From Pseudomonadales bacterium (GTDB lineage: Bacteria > Pseudomonadota > Gammaproteobacteria > Pseudomonadales > Litorivicinaceae), in assembly GCA_012269655.1 (NCBI GenBank), contig JAAXJV010000303.1, positions 1 to 13,117 on the forward strand: a stretch of DNA of 13,117 nucleotides, in the 5' to 3' direction. The translations under genes and the position numbers were made by a program. This document shows, piece by piece, positions 6,707 through 13,117 of this stretch (position 1 is its first letter; each line of letters begins with the position of its first letter). The notes under the pieces are model-generated. The model was not told the DNA's origin. It saw only the letters and a list, made by a program, of their open reading frames with translations, and searched no databases.

Positions 6707-7042
6707 ATGACTGAAGTATCAGCAAAACTTCGCGGCGCGCGTCTCTCGGCGCAGAAAGCTCGTCTGGTTGCTGACCAGATCCGCGGTAAGAAGGTCGAAG
6801 AGGCCCTCGATATCCTGGCTTTCTCAACCAAGAAAGGTGCCGCAATCGTTAAGAAAGTGCTCGAATCCGCAGTGGCGAATGCTGAGCACAACGAAGGCAA
6901 AGATATCGACGATTTGGCGGTATCAACCATTTTCGTTGACGAAGGTATGACCATGAAGCGTATCCGTCCGCGTGCCAAAGGCCGCGCTGACCGGATCTTT
7001 AAGCGTTCATGTCACATCACCGTCAAGGTTTCGGAAGTTTAA
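6707..7042 (+). CDS. rplV: 50S ribosomal protein L22
   Basis: 111 residues (E. coli 110). L22 binds all domains of 23S rRNA, and its long beta-hairpin reaches the exit-tunnel constriction where macrolides bind. Visible hallmarks are [20 protein letters not shown] (14-33), the helix [14 protein letters not shown] (49-62), and the hairpin [15 protein letters not shown] (83-97), without the deletions known from macrolide-resistant mutants. The start lies 2 bp after rpsS, which implies coupled translation. rpsC follows after 12 bp with its own AAGGAG. Confidence 0.97.
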   Translation: MTEVSAKLRGARLSAQKARLVADQIRGKKVEEALDILAFSTKKGAAIVKKVLESAVANAEHNEGKDIDDLAVSTIFVDEGMTMKRIRPRAKGRADRIFKRSCHITVKVSEV

Positions 7043-7054
7043 GGAGCGTTTGCA

Positions 7055-7756
7055 ATGGGTCAGAAAGTACACCCCAACGGCATCCGGCTCGGAATCGTCA
7101 AGGACCACCAGTCTGTCTGGTATGCAGACAAGTCCAAGTACGGCGAAACCTTGCTGAGTGACCTGAAAGCCCGAGCATTCTTGCTCGAAAAATTGAAAAG
7201 TGCCCAGGTAAGCGGTGTTCGTATCGAGCGTCCCGCGGCCAATGCCAAGGTCACCATCGCTACGGCTCGTCCTGGCATCGTGATCGGTAAGAAGGGTGAA
7301 GATATCGAAGTTCTGCGCAAAGAATTGACCAAAATGATGGGCGTTCCGGTGCAGATCAACATCGAAGAAGTGCGTAAGCCTGAACTGGATGCTGCCCTGG
7401 TTGCCCAGAGCATTGCCGGTCAGCTAGAGCGCCGCGTTATGTTCCGTCGCGCCATGAAGCGTGCCGTTCAAAACGCCATGCGTTTGGGTGCTGAAGGTAT
7501 TCGTGTGCAGGTCGGTGGTCGTCTAGGCGGCGCTGAAATCGCACGTACCGAGTGGTACCGCGAAGGTCGTGTGCCGTTGCACACACTGCGTGCGGATATC
7601 GATTACTCGACTGCTGAAGCCTCAACCACTTACGGCATCATCGGTATCAAAGTTTGGATCTTCAAAGGCGAAGTATTGGGCGGCATTCAAGCCGTTCGCG
7701 ATCAGGCTGCTGCAGCTCAGCGTCGTGACGCCGCGAAGAAGAACGCAAGGGGATAA
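7055..7756 (+). CDS. rpsC: 30S ribosomal protein S3
   Basis: 233 residues, the same length as E. coli S3. S3 lines the mRNA entry tunnel and, with S4 and S5, gives the ribosome its mRNA helicase activity. The N-terminus [14 protein letters not shown] is typical. The KH domain has [10 protein letters not shown] with the GKKG loop at 78-81. FRRAMKR (130-136) keeps Arg131, Arg132 and Lys135, the residues implicated in helicase function in E. coli. The C-terminal domain has [20 protein letters not shown] (154-173), ending with a basic tail. The ribosome-binding site AAGGAG lies just after the rplV stop. Confidence 0.97.
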   Translation: MGQKVHPNGIRLGIVKDHQSVWYADKSKYGETLLSDLKARAFLLEKLKSAQVSGVRIERPAANAKVTIATARPGIVIGKKGEDIEVLRKELTKMMGVPVQINIEEVRKPELDAALVAQSIAGQLERRVMFRRAMKRAVQNAMRLGAEGIRVQVGGRLGGAEIARTEWYREGRVPLHTLRADIDYSTAEASTTYGIIGIKVWIFKGEVLGGIQAVRDQAAAAQRRDAAKKNARG

Positions 7757-7762
7757 GCAGAG

Positions 7763-8176
7763 ATGTTGCTACCAAAGCGTATGAAATTCCGCAAAGTGCA
7801 GAAGGGCCGTAACCGCGGTCTGGCACAGCGCGGCAGTAAAGTTAGCTTCGGCGAATTCGGCCTAAAAGCCGTCAGCCGTGGTCGCATGACGTCACGTCAG
7901 ATTGAAGCTGGCCGTCGTACCATCACCCGTAAGGTGAAGCGTGGCGGTAAGTTGTGGATTCGGGTCTTCCCCGACAAGCCCATCACCCAGAAGCCCTTGG
8001 AAGTACGTCAGGGTAAAGGTAAGGGTAACGTCGAGTATTGGGTTGCTCAGATCCAGCCTGGTCGTGTTTTGTATGAAATTGAAGGTGTTACCGAAGAGCA
8101 GGCTCGTGAAGCCTTCACTCTGGCAGCCGCTAAGCTGCCTTTCGAAACCACTTTCGTTAAGCGGACGGTAATGTAA
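7763..8176 (+). CDS. rplP: 50S ribosomal protein L16
   Basis: 137 residues (E. coli 136), starting [20 protein letters not shown]16 sits next to the A-site tRNA elbow in the 50S subunit and is a late-assembly protein. [20 protein letters not shown] (33-52) and [14 protein letters not shown] (65-78) are conserved. Arg82 in [13 protein letters not shown] matches the arginine hydroxylated by RoxA/YcfD in E. coli. The upstream gap is only 6 bp; the nearest purine-rich site (GGGG, 7749-7752) is about 10 nt from the ATG, so initiation probably depends on coupling with rpsC. The stop overlaps the rpmC start by one base (TAATG). Confidence 0.97.
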   Translation: MLLPKRMKFRKVQKGRNRGLAQRGSKVSFGEFGLKAVSRGRMTSRQIEAGRRTITRKVKRGGKLWIRVFPDKPITQKPLEVRQGKGKGNVEYWVAQIQPGRVLYEIEGVTEEQAREAFTLAAAKLPFETTFVKRTVM

Positions 8177-8361
8177 TGAAAGCGAGCGAACTTCGTGAGA
8201 AGGACGTTGCGGCACTGAACGAAGAGCTGCTGAACCTCCGCAAGGAGCAGTTCCAGCTTCGTCTACAGAAGGCAACGGGCCAGTTGGGTCAGACCCACCT
8301 GATGAAACAGACACAGCGTGCTATCGCACGTGTCAAAACCATTATGGCTGAGAAGGCGTAA
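8176..8361 (+). CDS. rpmC: 50S ribosomal protein L29
   Basis: 61 residues (E. coli 63), a small all-helical protein at the tunnel exit next to L23. The diagnostic pattern is MKASELREK, then a Leu/Glu-rich first helix ([20 protein letters not shown], 18-37) and the second helix with [10 protein letters not shown]. The ATG shares its A with the rplP stop codon (TAATG), so translation is almost certainly reinitiated from rplP. AAGGAG right after its stop serves rpsQ. Confidence 0.95.
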   Translation: MKASELREKDVAALNEELLNLRKEQFQLRLQKATGQLGQTHLMKQTQRAIARVKTIMAEKA

Positions 8362-8371
8362 GGAGACAGAC

Positions 8372-8635
8372 ATGACAGAGCAAGCAACCGCTCGGACCCT
8401 GTCCGGCCGCGTCGTCAGCAACAAGATGGATAAAACCATCGTGGTCATGATCGAGCGCAAGGTTAAACACCCCTTGTACGGCAAGATCATCAAGCGTAGC
8501 ACCAAGGTGCACGCACACGATGAAAACAACGAATGCAACATCGGTGACACCGTGACCGTGGTCGAATCTCGTCCGCTGTCAAAGACCAAGAGCTTCAATT
8601 TGGTCAGCATCGATGAGCGCGGCGTACAGGTCTGA
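8372..8635 (+). CDS. rpsQ: 30S ribosomal protein S17
   Basis: 87 residues (E. coli 84), an early 16S rRNA-binding protein with an OB fold in the lower body of the 30S subunit. Conserved parts are [20 protein letters not shown] (9-28), [21 protein letters not shown] (31-51) and the end [19 protein letters not shown]. The open frame begins earlier (8318), inside rpmC, but ATG 8372 with AGGAG (8360-8364) 7 nt away and the family N-terminus set the start. In E. coli the S10 operon ends here; in this window transcription must continue, because rplN begins after 12 bp. Confidence 0.96.
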   Translation: MTEQATARTLSGRVVSNKMDKTIVVMIERKVKHPLYGKIIKRSTKVHAHDENNECNIGDTVTVVESRPLSKTKSFNLVSIDERGVQV

Positions 8636-8647
8636 GGAGACAATTAG

Positions 8648-9016
8648 ATGATCCAGACTGAATCAATGCTAGAAGTAGCAGACAACAGTGGTGCTCGTCG
8701 CGTACAATGCATCAAGGTACTGGGCGGTTCACATCGCCGGTACGCAAGTGTAGGCGACATCATCAAAGTTACCGTCAAGGAAGCGATTCCGCGCGGTAAG
8801 GTCAAAAAAGGCCAGGTGATGAATGCACTGGTAGTGCGGACTAAGAAAGGCATCCGTCGTCCCGACGGTTCGCTGATCAAATTCGATGGCAATGCGGCGG
8901 TCTTGTTGAACGCAAACAACGCGCCCATCGGTACCCGTATTTTTGGACCCGTGACTCGTGAACTGCGCGGTGAGCAGTTCATGAAGATCATTTCATTGGC
9001 ACCGGAGGTGCTGTGA
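8648..9016 (+). CDS. rplN: 50S ribosomal protein L14
   Basis: 122 residues (E. coli 123), starting [21 protein letters not shown]14 lies on the 50S interface and forms bridges to 16S rRNA; it is also the binding site for the silencing factor RsfS. Conserved segments include [19 protein letters not shown] (39-57), [14 protein letters not shown] (62-75) and [17 protein letters not shown] (91-107). AGGAG at the end of rpsQ provides the ribosome-binding site. In E. coli this is the first gene of the separate spc operon; here it is embedded without its own promoter. One base separates it from rplX. Confidence 0.97.
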   Translation: MIQTESMLEVADNSGARRVQCIKVLGGSHRRYASVGDIIKVTVKEAIPRGKVKKGQVMNALVVRTKKGIRRPDGSLIKFDGNAAVLLNANNAPIGTRIFGPVTRELRGEQFMKIISLAPEVL

Positions 9017-9017
9017 T

Positions 9018-9332
9018 ATGGCTGCGAAAATTAAACGCAACGACGAAGTAATCGTGTTGGCCGGCAAGGACAAGGGTAAGCGCGGTAAAGTATTGGTCGT
9101 ACGTCCTGACGGTCGCTTGATCGTCAGCGGCGTCAACATGATCAAGAAACACCAGAAGCCGAACCCCATGGCCCAAAAGCCCGGCGGCATCGTAGAAAAG
9201 GAAGCCCCTATTCAGGCTTCAAATGTGGCGATTTTTAACCCCGCGACTGGCAAAGCCGATCGCGTTGGCTTCAACGTAGCTGAAGATGGCACGAAAACTC
9301 GTGTCTTCAAAAGCAACGGCGAAGCGGTTTAA
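9018..9332 (+). CDS. rplX: 50S ribosomal protein L24
   Basis: 104 residues, as in E. coli. L24 is one of the two assembly initiators of the 50S subunit, binds domain I of 23S rRNA and sits at the tunnel exit. The N-terminal KOW-type segment is [21 protein letters not shown] (5-25), followed by [20 protein letters not shown] and the family end. It starts one base after the rplN stop, with GGAGGTG in the last rplN codons as ribosome-binding site. The 39-bp spacer after it is the third longest of the operon and leads into the rplE hairpin. As a domain I binder it is a second possible ligand of the 23S-like element. Confidence 0.96.
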   Translation: MAAKIKRNDEVIVLAGKDKGKRGKVLVVRPDGRLIVSGVNMIKKHQKPNPMAQKPGGIVEKEAPIQASNVAIFNPATGKADRVGFNVAEDGTKTRVFKSNGEAV

Positions 9333-9371
9333 TCGCTGTTTTATAAACGCCTAAGAGCAGGAAACTAAGCC

Positions 9372-9911
9372 ATGGCGAGATTGAAAGACGTCTACAAAGA
9401 GAAGGTAGCTCCTTCTCTTGTAGAGCAGTTCGGGTACACCAACCCGATGCAAGTACCGAAGATCACCAAAGTCACACTTAACATGGGTGTGGGTGAAGCG
9501 ATCAACGATAAGAAATTGATTGATGCCGCTTTCGCGGACATGACCTTGATCGCTGGCCAAAAGCCAGTCGTCACCAAGGCACGCAAGTCAGTGGCGGGTT
9601 TTAAAATCCGTCAGGGCTGGCCGATCGGTTGTAAAGTCACATTGCGCGGTGCGCAGATGTGGGAATTCCTGGACCGCCTAATCAGCCTGTCTATCCCCCG
9701 TATTCGTGACTTCCGTGGCCTGAGTGCGAAAAGCTTCGACGGCCGTGGCAACTACGCTATGGGTGTTAAAGAGCACATCATGTTCCCCGAAATTGACTAC
9801 GACAAGATCGACAAGATCCGTGGTCTGGACATCGTGATCACTACCAGCGCGAACAACGACGATGAAGGTCGTGCTTTGCTGGCAGCGTTCAACTTCCCGT
9901 TCCGCAAGTGA
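9372..9911 (+). CDS. rplE: 50S ribosomal protein L5
   Basis: 179 residues, as in E. coli. L5 binds 5S rRNA, contacts P-site tRNA and forms bridges to the 30S head. Conserved stretches are [16 protein letters not shown] (29-44), ITGQ-like [20 protein letters not shown] (55-74), [19 protein letters not shown] (110-128) and the tail [16 protein letters not shown]. The ribosome-binding site AGGA (9359-9362) is 9 nt from ATG 9372. The first codons (9391-9424) form a very stable hairpin. In E. coli, S8 represses the spc operon by binding mRNA at exactly this gene start, so rplE is the likely control point for the distal genes. Confidence 0.97.
   Translation: MARLKDVYKEKVAPSLVEQFGYTNPMQVPKITKVTLNMGVGEAINDKKLIDAAFADMTLIAGQKPVVTKARKSVAGFKIRQGWPIGCKVTLRGAQMWEFLDRLISLSIPRIRDFRGLSAKSFDGRGNYAMGVKEHIMFPEIDYDKIDKIRGLDIVITTSANNDDEGRALLAAFNFPFRK
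9391..9424 (+). promoter_or_regulatory. Hairpin in the 5' codons of rplE, candidate S8 operator
   Basis: TCTAC (9391-9395) pairs with GTAGA (9420-9424) and AAGAGAAGG (9397-9405) pairs with CCTTCTCTT (9411-9419). This gives 14 perfect base pairs, a single bulged A at 9396 and a TAGCT loop (9406-9410). It begins 19 nt after the rplE start, inside the ribosome footprint. E. coli spc mRNA has its S8 target over the first codons of rplE, including a CTAC-AAAGACGAA-GTAG segment; this window has CTAC-AAAGAGAAG-GTAG at the same place, as an alternative fold. The hairpin is seen directly; S8 binding is inferred. Confidence 0.58.
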
Positions 9912-9921
9912 GGTTATAGAA

Positions 9922-10227
9922 ATGGCTAAGACTTCAATGGTCCAGCGCGAAATTAAGCGGGAAAAAACCGTTGCACGTTTTGCTGCTAAGCGCGCAGCCC
10001 TAAAAGCAATCATCAAAAGCCCCGAGAGTACAGAAGAGCAAGTCTGGGAAGCGCAGCAGAAGCTGCAAAAGCTACCCCGTGACGCATCTCCGGCTCGTCA
10101 GCAGCGTCGTTGCCAGCTGACCGGTCGTCCTCACGCGGTTTACCGTAAGTTCAAACTAAGCCGTATCAAGCTGCGTGAAGCCACTATGCGTGGTGAAGTG
10201 CCTGGCTTGAAGAAAGCGAGCTGGTAA
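9922..10227 (+). CDS. rpsN: 30S ribosomal protein S14, long zinc-free form
   Basis: 101 residues, as in E. coli. S14 binds 16S rRNA in the 30S head, next to S3 and S10. The N-terminal part [20 protein letters not shown] and the inserted helical middle mark the long form. The C-terminal [20 protein letters not shown] (63-82) keeps only one cysteine (Cys64) of the zinc ribbon, so this is the C-minus type that needs no zinc. Its use as the sole in-operon copy is normal for gammaproteobacteria. The start at 9922 follows rplE by 10 bp with GAGG as ribosome-binding site; the upstream extension of the frame lies inside rplE and is not used. Confidence 0.97.
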   Translation: MAKTSMVQREIKREKTVARFAAKRAALKAIIKSPESTEEQVWEAQQKLQKLPRDASPARQQRRCQLTGRPHAVYRKFKLSRIKLREATMRGEVPGLKKASW

Positions 10228-10240
10228 GGGAGCGAATCAC

Positions 10241-10636
10241 ATGAGTATGCAAGATACCGTAGCGGACATGCTGACTCGCATCCGTAACGCACAGATGGCT
10301 AAATTGCCTAGCGTTTCGATGCCCAGCAGCACGCTAAAAGTCAGCATCGCTAACGTTCTGGTCGAGGAAGGTTTCCTTGGCGCAATGGACGTTGCCGAAG
10401 ATGGCGCTAAGAAAACATTGAACCTGACCCTGCGTTATTTCGAAGGCCAGCCCGTGATCCAAGAGATCAAGCGCTTTAGCCGTCCGGGTCTGCGTCAGTA
10501 CAAGGGTGCTCAGGACCTGCCCAAAGTTGCGGGTGGCTTGGGTGTATCAATCGTCTCGACGTCTAAGGGTGTGATGACCGATCGTCAAGCACGCAAAGAA
10601 AACGTCGGTGGCGAAGTTCTTTGCACTGTATTCTAA
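10241..10636 (+). CDS. rpsH: 30S ribosomal protein S8, probable spc-operon regulator
   Basis: 131 residues (E. coli 130). S8 binds helix 21 of 16S rRNA and in E. coli represses translation of the spc genes by binding rplE m[21 protein letters not shown] is typical, and the C-terminal rRNA-binding motif [13 protein letters not shown] is at 106-118, with LGGE-like NVGGEVLC near the end. ATG 10241 is preferred over ATG 10247 because it matches the MSMQD start of relatives and has GGGAG upstream. The cognate site may be the hairpin in the rplE codons. Confidence 0.97.
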   Translation: MSMQDTVADMLTRIRNAQMAKLPSVSMPSSTLKVSIANVLVEEGFLGAMDVAEDGAKKTLNLTLRYFEGQPVIQEIKRFSRPGLRQYKGAQDLPKVAGGLGVSIVSTSKGVMTDRQARKENVGGEVLCTVF

Positions 10637-10645
10637 GGAGTCGTT

Positions 10646-11179
10646 ATGTCTCGCGTAGCAAAAGCGCCTATTAACGTCCCCAGCGGCGTGACCGTGACTC
10701 AGTCAGGTCAAGCTGTATCCGTTAAAGGTTCAAAGGGCGAGCTGTCTATGCAGGTGAATGACCTGGTGGCAGTAAGCTTTGAAGATAACGTTCTGACGTT
10801 CGCACCCAAGGGTGAAGGGCAGCAGGGCTGGGCACAGGCAGGTACTGCTCGTGCCATCGTAAACAACATGGTTAAAGGCGTATCAGAAGGTTTCGAAAAG
10901 AAACTTCAGCTGATCGGCGTTGGTTACCGTGCACAGGTACAGGGCAGCAGCATCAACTTGACGTTGGGCTTCTCGCATCCGGTCGTGTACAACCTGCCGC
11001 AGGGTGTTACTGCCGAAGCCCCCAGCAACACGGAATTGGTGTTGAAGTCTGCTGACAAGCAGCTGCTGGGTCAGGTTGCCGCGGAAATTCGCGCATACCG
11101 TAAGCCTGAACCCTACAAGGGTAAGGGTGTTCGTTATGCAGACGAATACGTGCGCCGTAAAGAAGCTAAGAAGAAGTAA
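10646..11179 (+). CDS. rplF: 50S ribosomal protein L6
   Basis: 177 residues, as in E. coli. L6 binds 23S rRNA near the sarcin-ricin loop, close to the factor-binding site. It has the family's duplicated alpha/beta domains. The first carries [17 protein letters not shown] and [10 protein letters not shown] (27-36). The second has [27 protein letters not shown] (about 87-113) and the C-terminal [20 protein letters not shown] (147-166), ending in a lysine-rich tail. AAGGAG after the rpsH stop is the ribosome-binding site. Spacing to neighbours is 9 and 12 bp. Confidence 0.97.
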   Translation: MSRVAKAPINVPSGVTVTQSGQAVSVKGSKGELSMQVNDLVAVSFEDNVLTFAPKGEGQQGWAQAGTARAIVNNMVKGVSEGFEKKLQLIGVGYRAQVQGSSINLTLGFSHPVVYNLPQGVTAEAPSNTELVLKSADKQLLGQVAAEIRAYRKPEPYKGKGVRYADEYVRRKEAKKK

Positions 11180-11191
11180 GGAGAGACGAGG

Positions 11192-11539
11192 ATGGACAAG
11201 AAATCACAACGTCTGCGTCGCGCTCGCCGTGCACGCTTCAAGATTCGCGAACTGGGTGCGATCCGTCTGTGCGTTCACCGCACACCGCGTCACATCTATG
11301 CACAGGTTATCTCTGCCGATGGCGGCCAGGTTTTAGCGTCAGCTTCAACCTTGGACAAGGACCTGCGTGCCGAAGCTGGTGGCAACACCGAAGCAGCTAC
11401 CAAGGTAGGTGCTCTGTTGGCCGAACGCGCTAAGAGCGCGGGCGTAACCAAGGTTGCCTTTGACCGCTCGGGTTTTAAATATCATGGCCGCGTGAAAGCG
11501 CTAGCCGAAGCCGCCCGTGAAGGCGGCCTTGAGTTCTAA
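11192..11539 (+). CDS. rplR: 50S ribosomal protein L18
   Basis: 115 residues (E. coli 117). L18 brings 5S rRNA into the 50S subunit together with L5. The basic N-terminus ([18 protein letters not shown], 5-22) is followed by [16 protein letters not shown] (25-40), and the end reads [24 protein letters not shown], the family's most conserved part. AAGGAGAG after the rplF stop is the ribosome-binding site. rpsE starts 10 bp later, with a poor ribosome-binding site (AAGGGT), so coupling to rplR is likely. Confidence 0.96.
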   Translation: MDKKSQRLRRARRARFKIRELGAIRLCVHRTPRHIYAQVISADGGQVLASASTLDKDLRAEAGGNTEAATKVGALLAERAKSAGVTKVAFDRSGFKYHGRVKALAEAAREGGLEF

Positions 11540-11549
11540 GGGTATTCAC

Positions 11550-12050
11550 ATGGCAGCGAAACAAGAAAACCAAGGCGATCTGCAGGAAAAGCTAGTTCAG
11601 ATCAACCGTGTTGCTAAAGTTGTTAAGGGTGGCCGTATCTTCGGTTTCACCGCGTTGACAGTGGTTGGCGACGGCGAAGGCAAAGTTGGCTTCGGTCGTG
11701 GTAAGGCGCGTGAAGTGCCGGTAGCGATCCAGAAGGCAATGGAAAACGCTCGTCGTAACATGGTCTCTGTTGAGTTGGATGGTGACACCATTCAGTACCC
11801 TGTTAAGGCACGTCACGGCTCAGCCAAGGTCTACATGCAGCCTGCATCTGCAGGTACCGGCGTTATTGCCGGCGGTGCAATGCGCGCCGTGTTGGAAATG
11901 GCTGGTGTTCAAAACGTATTGGCTAAGTGCTACGGCTCTACCAACCCCGTGAACGTGGTTCGTGCCACGATCAACGGCCTGCGTGATATGCAGAGCCCCG
12001 AGGCGGTAGCAGCTCGTCGCGGCAAGTCCGTTAAAGAAATTACGGGCTAA
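11550..12050 (+). CDS. rpsE: 30S ribosomal protein S5
   Basis: 166 residues (E. coli 167). S5 lies at the mRNA entry and decoding region, affects accuracy and carries spectinomycin-resistance mutations. The double-stranded-RNA-binding-like N-terminal domain contains [20 protein letters not shown] (25-44); the VAKVVKGG loop is intact, so wild-type spectinomycin sensitivity is expected at this site. The C-terminal domain includes [15 protein letters not shown] and [19 protein letters not shown]. An open frame upstream to 11517 overlaps rplR, but MAAKQ at 11550 agrees with relatives. rpmD follows after 10 bp. Confidence 0.97.
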   Translation: MAAKQENQGDLQEKLVQINRVAKVVKGGRIFGFTALTVVGDGEGKVGFGRGKAREVPVAIQKAMENARRNMVSVELDGDTIQYPVKARHGSAKVYMQPASAGTGVIAGGAMRAVLEMAGVQNVLAKCYGSTNPVNVVRATINGLRDMQSPEAVAARRGKSVKEITG

Positions 12051-12060
12051 GGAATAAGTC

Positions 12061-12246
12061 ATGGCTAAAAACACGATTAAGGTCACCCTGACCGCAAGCC
12101 CCATCCGCCGTATTAAGGCGCACAAGGCATGCGTTGCAGGTCTGGGCCTACGCAAAATCCGCCAAACTGTAGAAGTCGAAGACACTCCTGCGGTTCGCGG
12201 CATGATTAACAAAGTTAGCTACATGGTTAAGGTTGAAGGGGAATAA
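12061..12246 (+). CDS. rpmD: 50S ribosomal protein L30
   Basis: 61 residues (E. coli 59), a small rRNA-binding protein of the 50S subunit. The core [19 protein letters not shown] (7-25) followed by [20 protein letters not shown] (27-46) and the end [12 protein letters not shown] identifies it. AAGGA right after the rpsE stop is the ribosome-binding site. rplO begins immediately after the stop codon, and the rplO ribosome-binding site lies in the last rpmD codons. Confidence 0.96.
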   Translation: MAKNTIKVTLTASPIRRIKAHKACVAGLGLRKIRQTVEVEDTPAVRGMINKVSYMVKVEGE

Positions 12247-12247
12247 C

Positions 12248-12688
12248 ATGGACATGCGTCTAAACACCCTGTCACCGGCTCCGGGCAGCAAGACCTCTAA
12301 GAAGCGCGTCGGCCGTGGTATCGGCTCTGGACTGGGTAAAACCGGTGGCCGTGGTCACAAGGGTCTGAAATCTCGTAGTGGCGGTTCAGTTAAGCCGGGC
12401 TTCGAAGGCGGTCAAATGCCTTTGCAGCGTCGTCTGCCTAAGTTTGGTTTCACCAGCCGTAAGAGCCTAGTAGCTCAGGAAGTTCGTTCACACGAGCTGG
12501 CTCTGGTTGAAGCTGACGTTATCGATCTAGAAGCGCTGAAAGCAGCCGGTCTGGTTCGTAAGTCAACATTGCACGTAAAAGTCATGTTGTCTGGCGAGCT
12601 GAGCCGTGCGGTCACCGTGAAGGGCATCAAAGTCACCAAAGGTGCACGTGCTCAGATCGAAGCGGCTGGCGGTAAGGTCGAGGAATAA
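12248..12688 (+). CDS. rplO: 50S ribosomal protein L15
   Basis: 146 residues from ATG 12248, or 144 from ATG 12254 (E. coli 144). L15 binds 23S rRNA late in assembly near the subunit's centre. The N-terminal extension has [29 protein letters not shown] and [18 protein letters not shown], and the C-terminal globular part ends [24 protein letters not shown] (12237-12242) lies 5 nt before ATG 12248 and 11 nt before ATG 12254; I favour the first on spacing, but E. coli L15 begins MRLNTLSP, so the second is possible. An upstream open stretch from 12233 is inside rpmD and rejected. secY follows after 3 bp. Confidence 0.96.
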   Translation: MDMRLNTLSPAPGSKTSKKRVGRGIGSGLGKTGGRGHKGLKSRSGGSVKPGFEGGQMPLQRRLPKFGFTSRKSLVAQEVRSHELALVEADVIDLEALKAAGLVRKSTLHVKVMLSGELSRAVTVKGIKVTKGARAQIEAAGGKVEE

Positions 12689-12691
12689 TCG

Positions 12692-13117
12692 ATGGCTGCA
12701 CGCGGCGATATGGCAAAATCGGGCGGTTTGACAGAACTGTGGGCTCGCCTACGGTTCGTCTTGCTGGCGATTGTCATTTACCGAATTGGTGCGCACATTC
12801 CGGTTCCGGGTATCAACCCGGACCGTTTGGCTGAATTGTTCGAAGCCAACTCGGGAACCATATTGAGCTTATTCAATATGTTCTCGGGTGGTGCTTTGGA
12901 GCGAATGAGTATTTTCGCTTTGGGTATCATGCCCTACATCAGCGCATCTATTATCATGCAGTTGCTGTCCTCTACAGTGCCGACACTTGAGGCACTGAAG
13001 AAAGAGGGCGAAGCTGGTCGCCGCAAGATCTCTCAATACCCTCGTGATTCCCCCGTCGCGGTAGGGTTGGTTCCGGCCGTGGGTGTTTCGCTGGGTCTGG
13101 CTGGCCACGGCCTTGAA
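12692..13117 (+). CDS. secY: Protein translocase subunit SecY, N-terminal part (runs off the end)
   Basis: 142 codons are open to the end of the window. SecY is the central channel of the Sec translocon. MAARGDMAKSGGLTELWARL leads into TM1 (FVLLAIVIYRIGAHIPVPGI), the plug-region phrase FNMFSGGALERMSIFALGIMPYISASIIMQLL (about 62-93, TM2) and the cytoplasmic loop KKEGEAGRRKISQ. GAGGA (12680-12684) is 7 nt before ATG 12692. From about 13040 the normally almost invariant YTRYGT is replaced by YPRDSP and the next residues also diverge until AVGVSLGLAG; the frame is kept. This may be an error near the end of the available sequence. The gene closes the spc part of the operon, as in E. coli. Confidence 0.95.
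   Translation, partial: MAARGDMAKSGGLTELWARLRFVLLAIVIYRIGAHIPVPGINPDRLAELFEANSGTILSLFNMFSGGALERMSIFALGIMPYISASIIMQLLSSTVPTLEALKKEGEAGRRKISQYPRDSPVAVGLVPAVGVSLGLAGHGLE

Noticed and set aside
7892..8314. Minus-strand open frame of 140 codons opposite rplP and rpmC
   Set aside because: Fully antisense to two certain ribosomal genes, with low-complexity composition and no known motif.
9333..9371. Promoter in the rplX-rplE spacer (TTTTATAAA)
   Set aside because: The A/T-rich patch has no suitably spaced -35 box, and only 39 bp are available.
12233..12247. Upstream start for rplO inside rpmD
   Set aside because: It would place the start before the ribosome-binding site and add residues absent from L15.
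1..13117. tRNA genes, CRISPR arrays, insertion sequences or attachment sites
   Set aside because: Reading the spacers gave no cloverleaf, repeat array, transposase or direct repeat; coding is almost continuous.

Overview
The window is a 13.1-kb stretch of a gammaproteobacterial chromosome. The ribosomal proteins match the Escherichia coli/Pseudomonas type in length and motif, and the gene order is the classic S10-spc order. I cannot name the genus; a marine Oceanospirillales- or Pseudomonadales-like organism is a guess. Every gene is on the + strand and coding density is very high. The longest spacers are 123 bp (before rpsJ) and 117 bp (rpsJ-rplC).

Region 1 (1-3474) is the end of a type I secretion cluster. 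It holds the C-terminus of a TolC-family outer-membrane protein, a LapB/LssB-like ABC permease/ATPase and a HlyD/LapC-like periplasmic adaptor. The three reading frames overlap (8 bp, then ATGA), so they form one translationally coupled unit. Together they would make an inner-membrane to outer-membrane channel for an exported protein. The substrate is not in the window.

Region 2 (3475-3597) is the switch between the two units. It holds a strong sigma-70-type promoter (TTTACA, 17 bp, TATAGT, GC-rich discriminator, A/T-rich upstream element). The promoter sits inside a possible terminator of the secretion unit and is followed by a leader of only about 60 nt with one hairpin.

Region 3 (3598-12688, continuing into secY at 12692) is a fused S10-spc operon: rpsJ, rplC, rplD, rplW, rplB, rpsS, rplV, rpsC, rplP, rpmC, rpsQ, rplN, rplX, rplE, rpsN, rpsH, rplF, rplR, rpsE, rpmD, rplO and secY (5' part only). 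There is no room for a separate spc promoter between rpsQ and rplN (12 bp).

Two RNA elements inside this operon are the most interesting parts. (a) The rpsJ-rplC spacer carries a segment (about 3961-4012) that strongly resembles the domain I region of 23S rRNA where L4 binds, including a GGGU-GAAA-GCCC hairpin followed by CGTA. It looks like direct rRNA mimicry for L4 feedback, placed inside the operon, while the E. coli-type long L4-responsive leader is missing. (b) A 14-bp hairpin with one bulged A lies in the first codons of rplE, where E. coli spc mRNA carries its S8 repressor site. The last ~80 bases encode an abnormally divergent stretch of SecY, probably a sequence-quality artefact at the end of the window.
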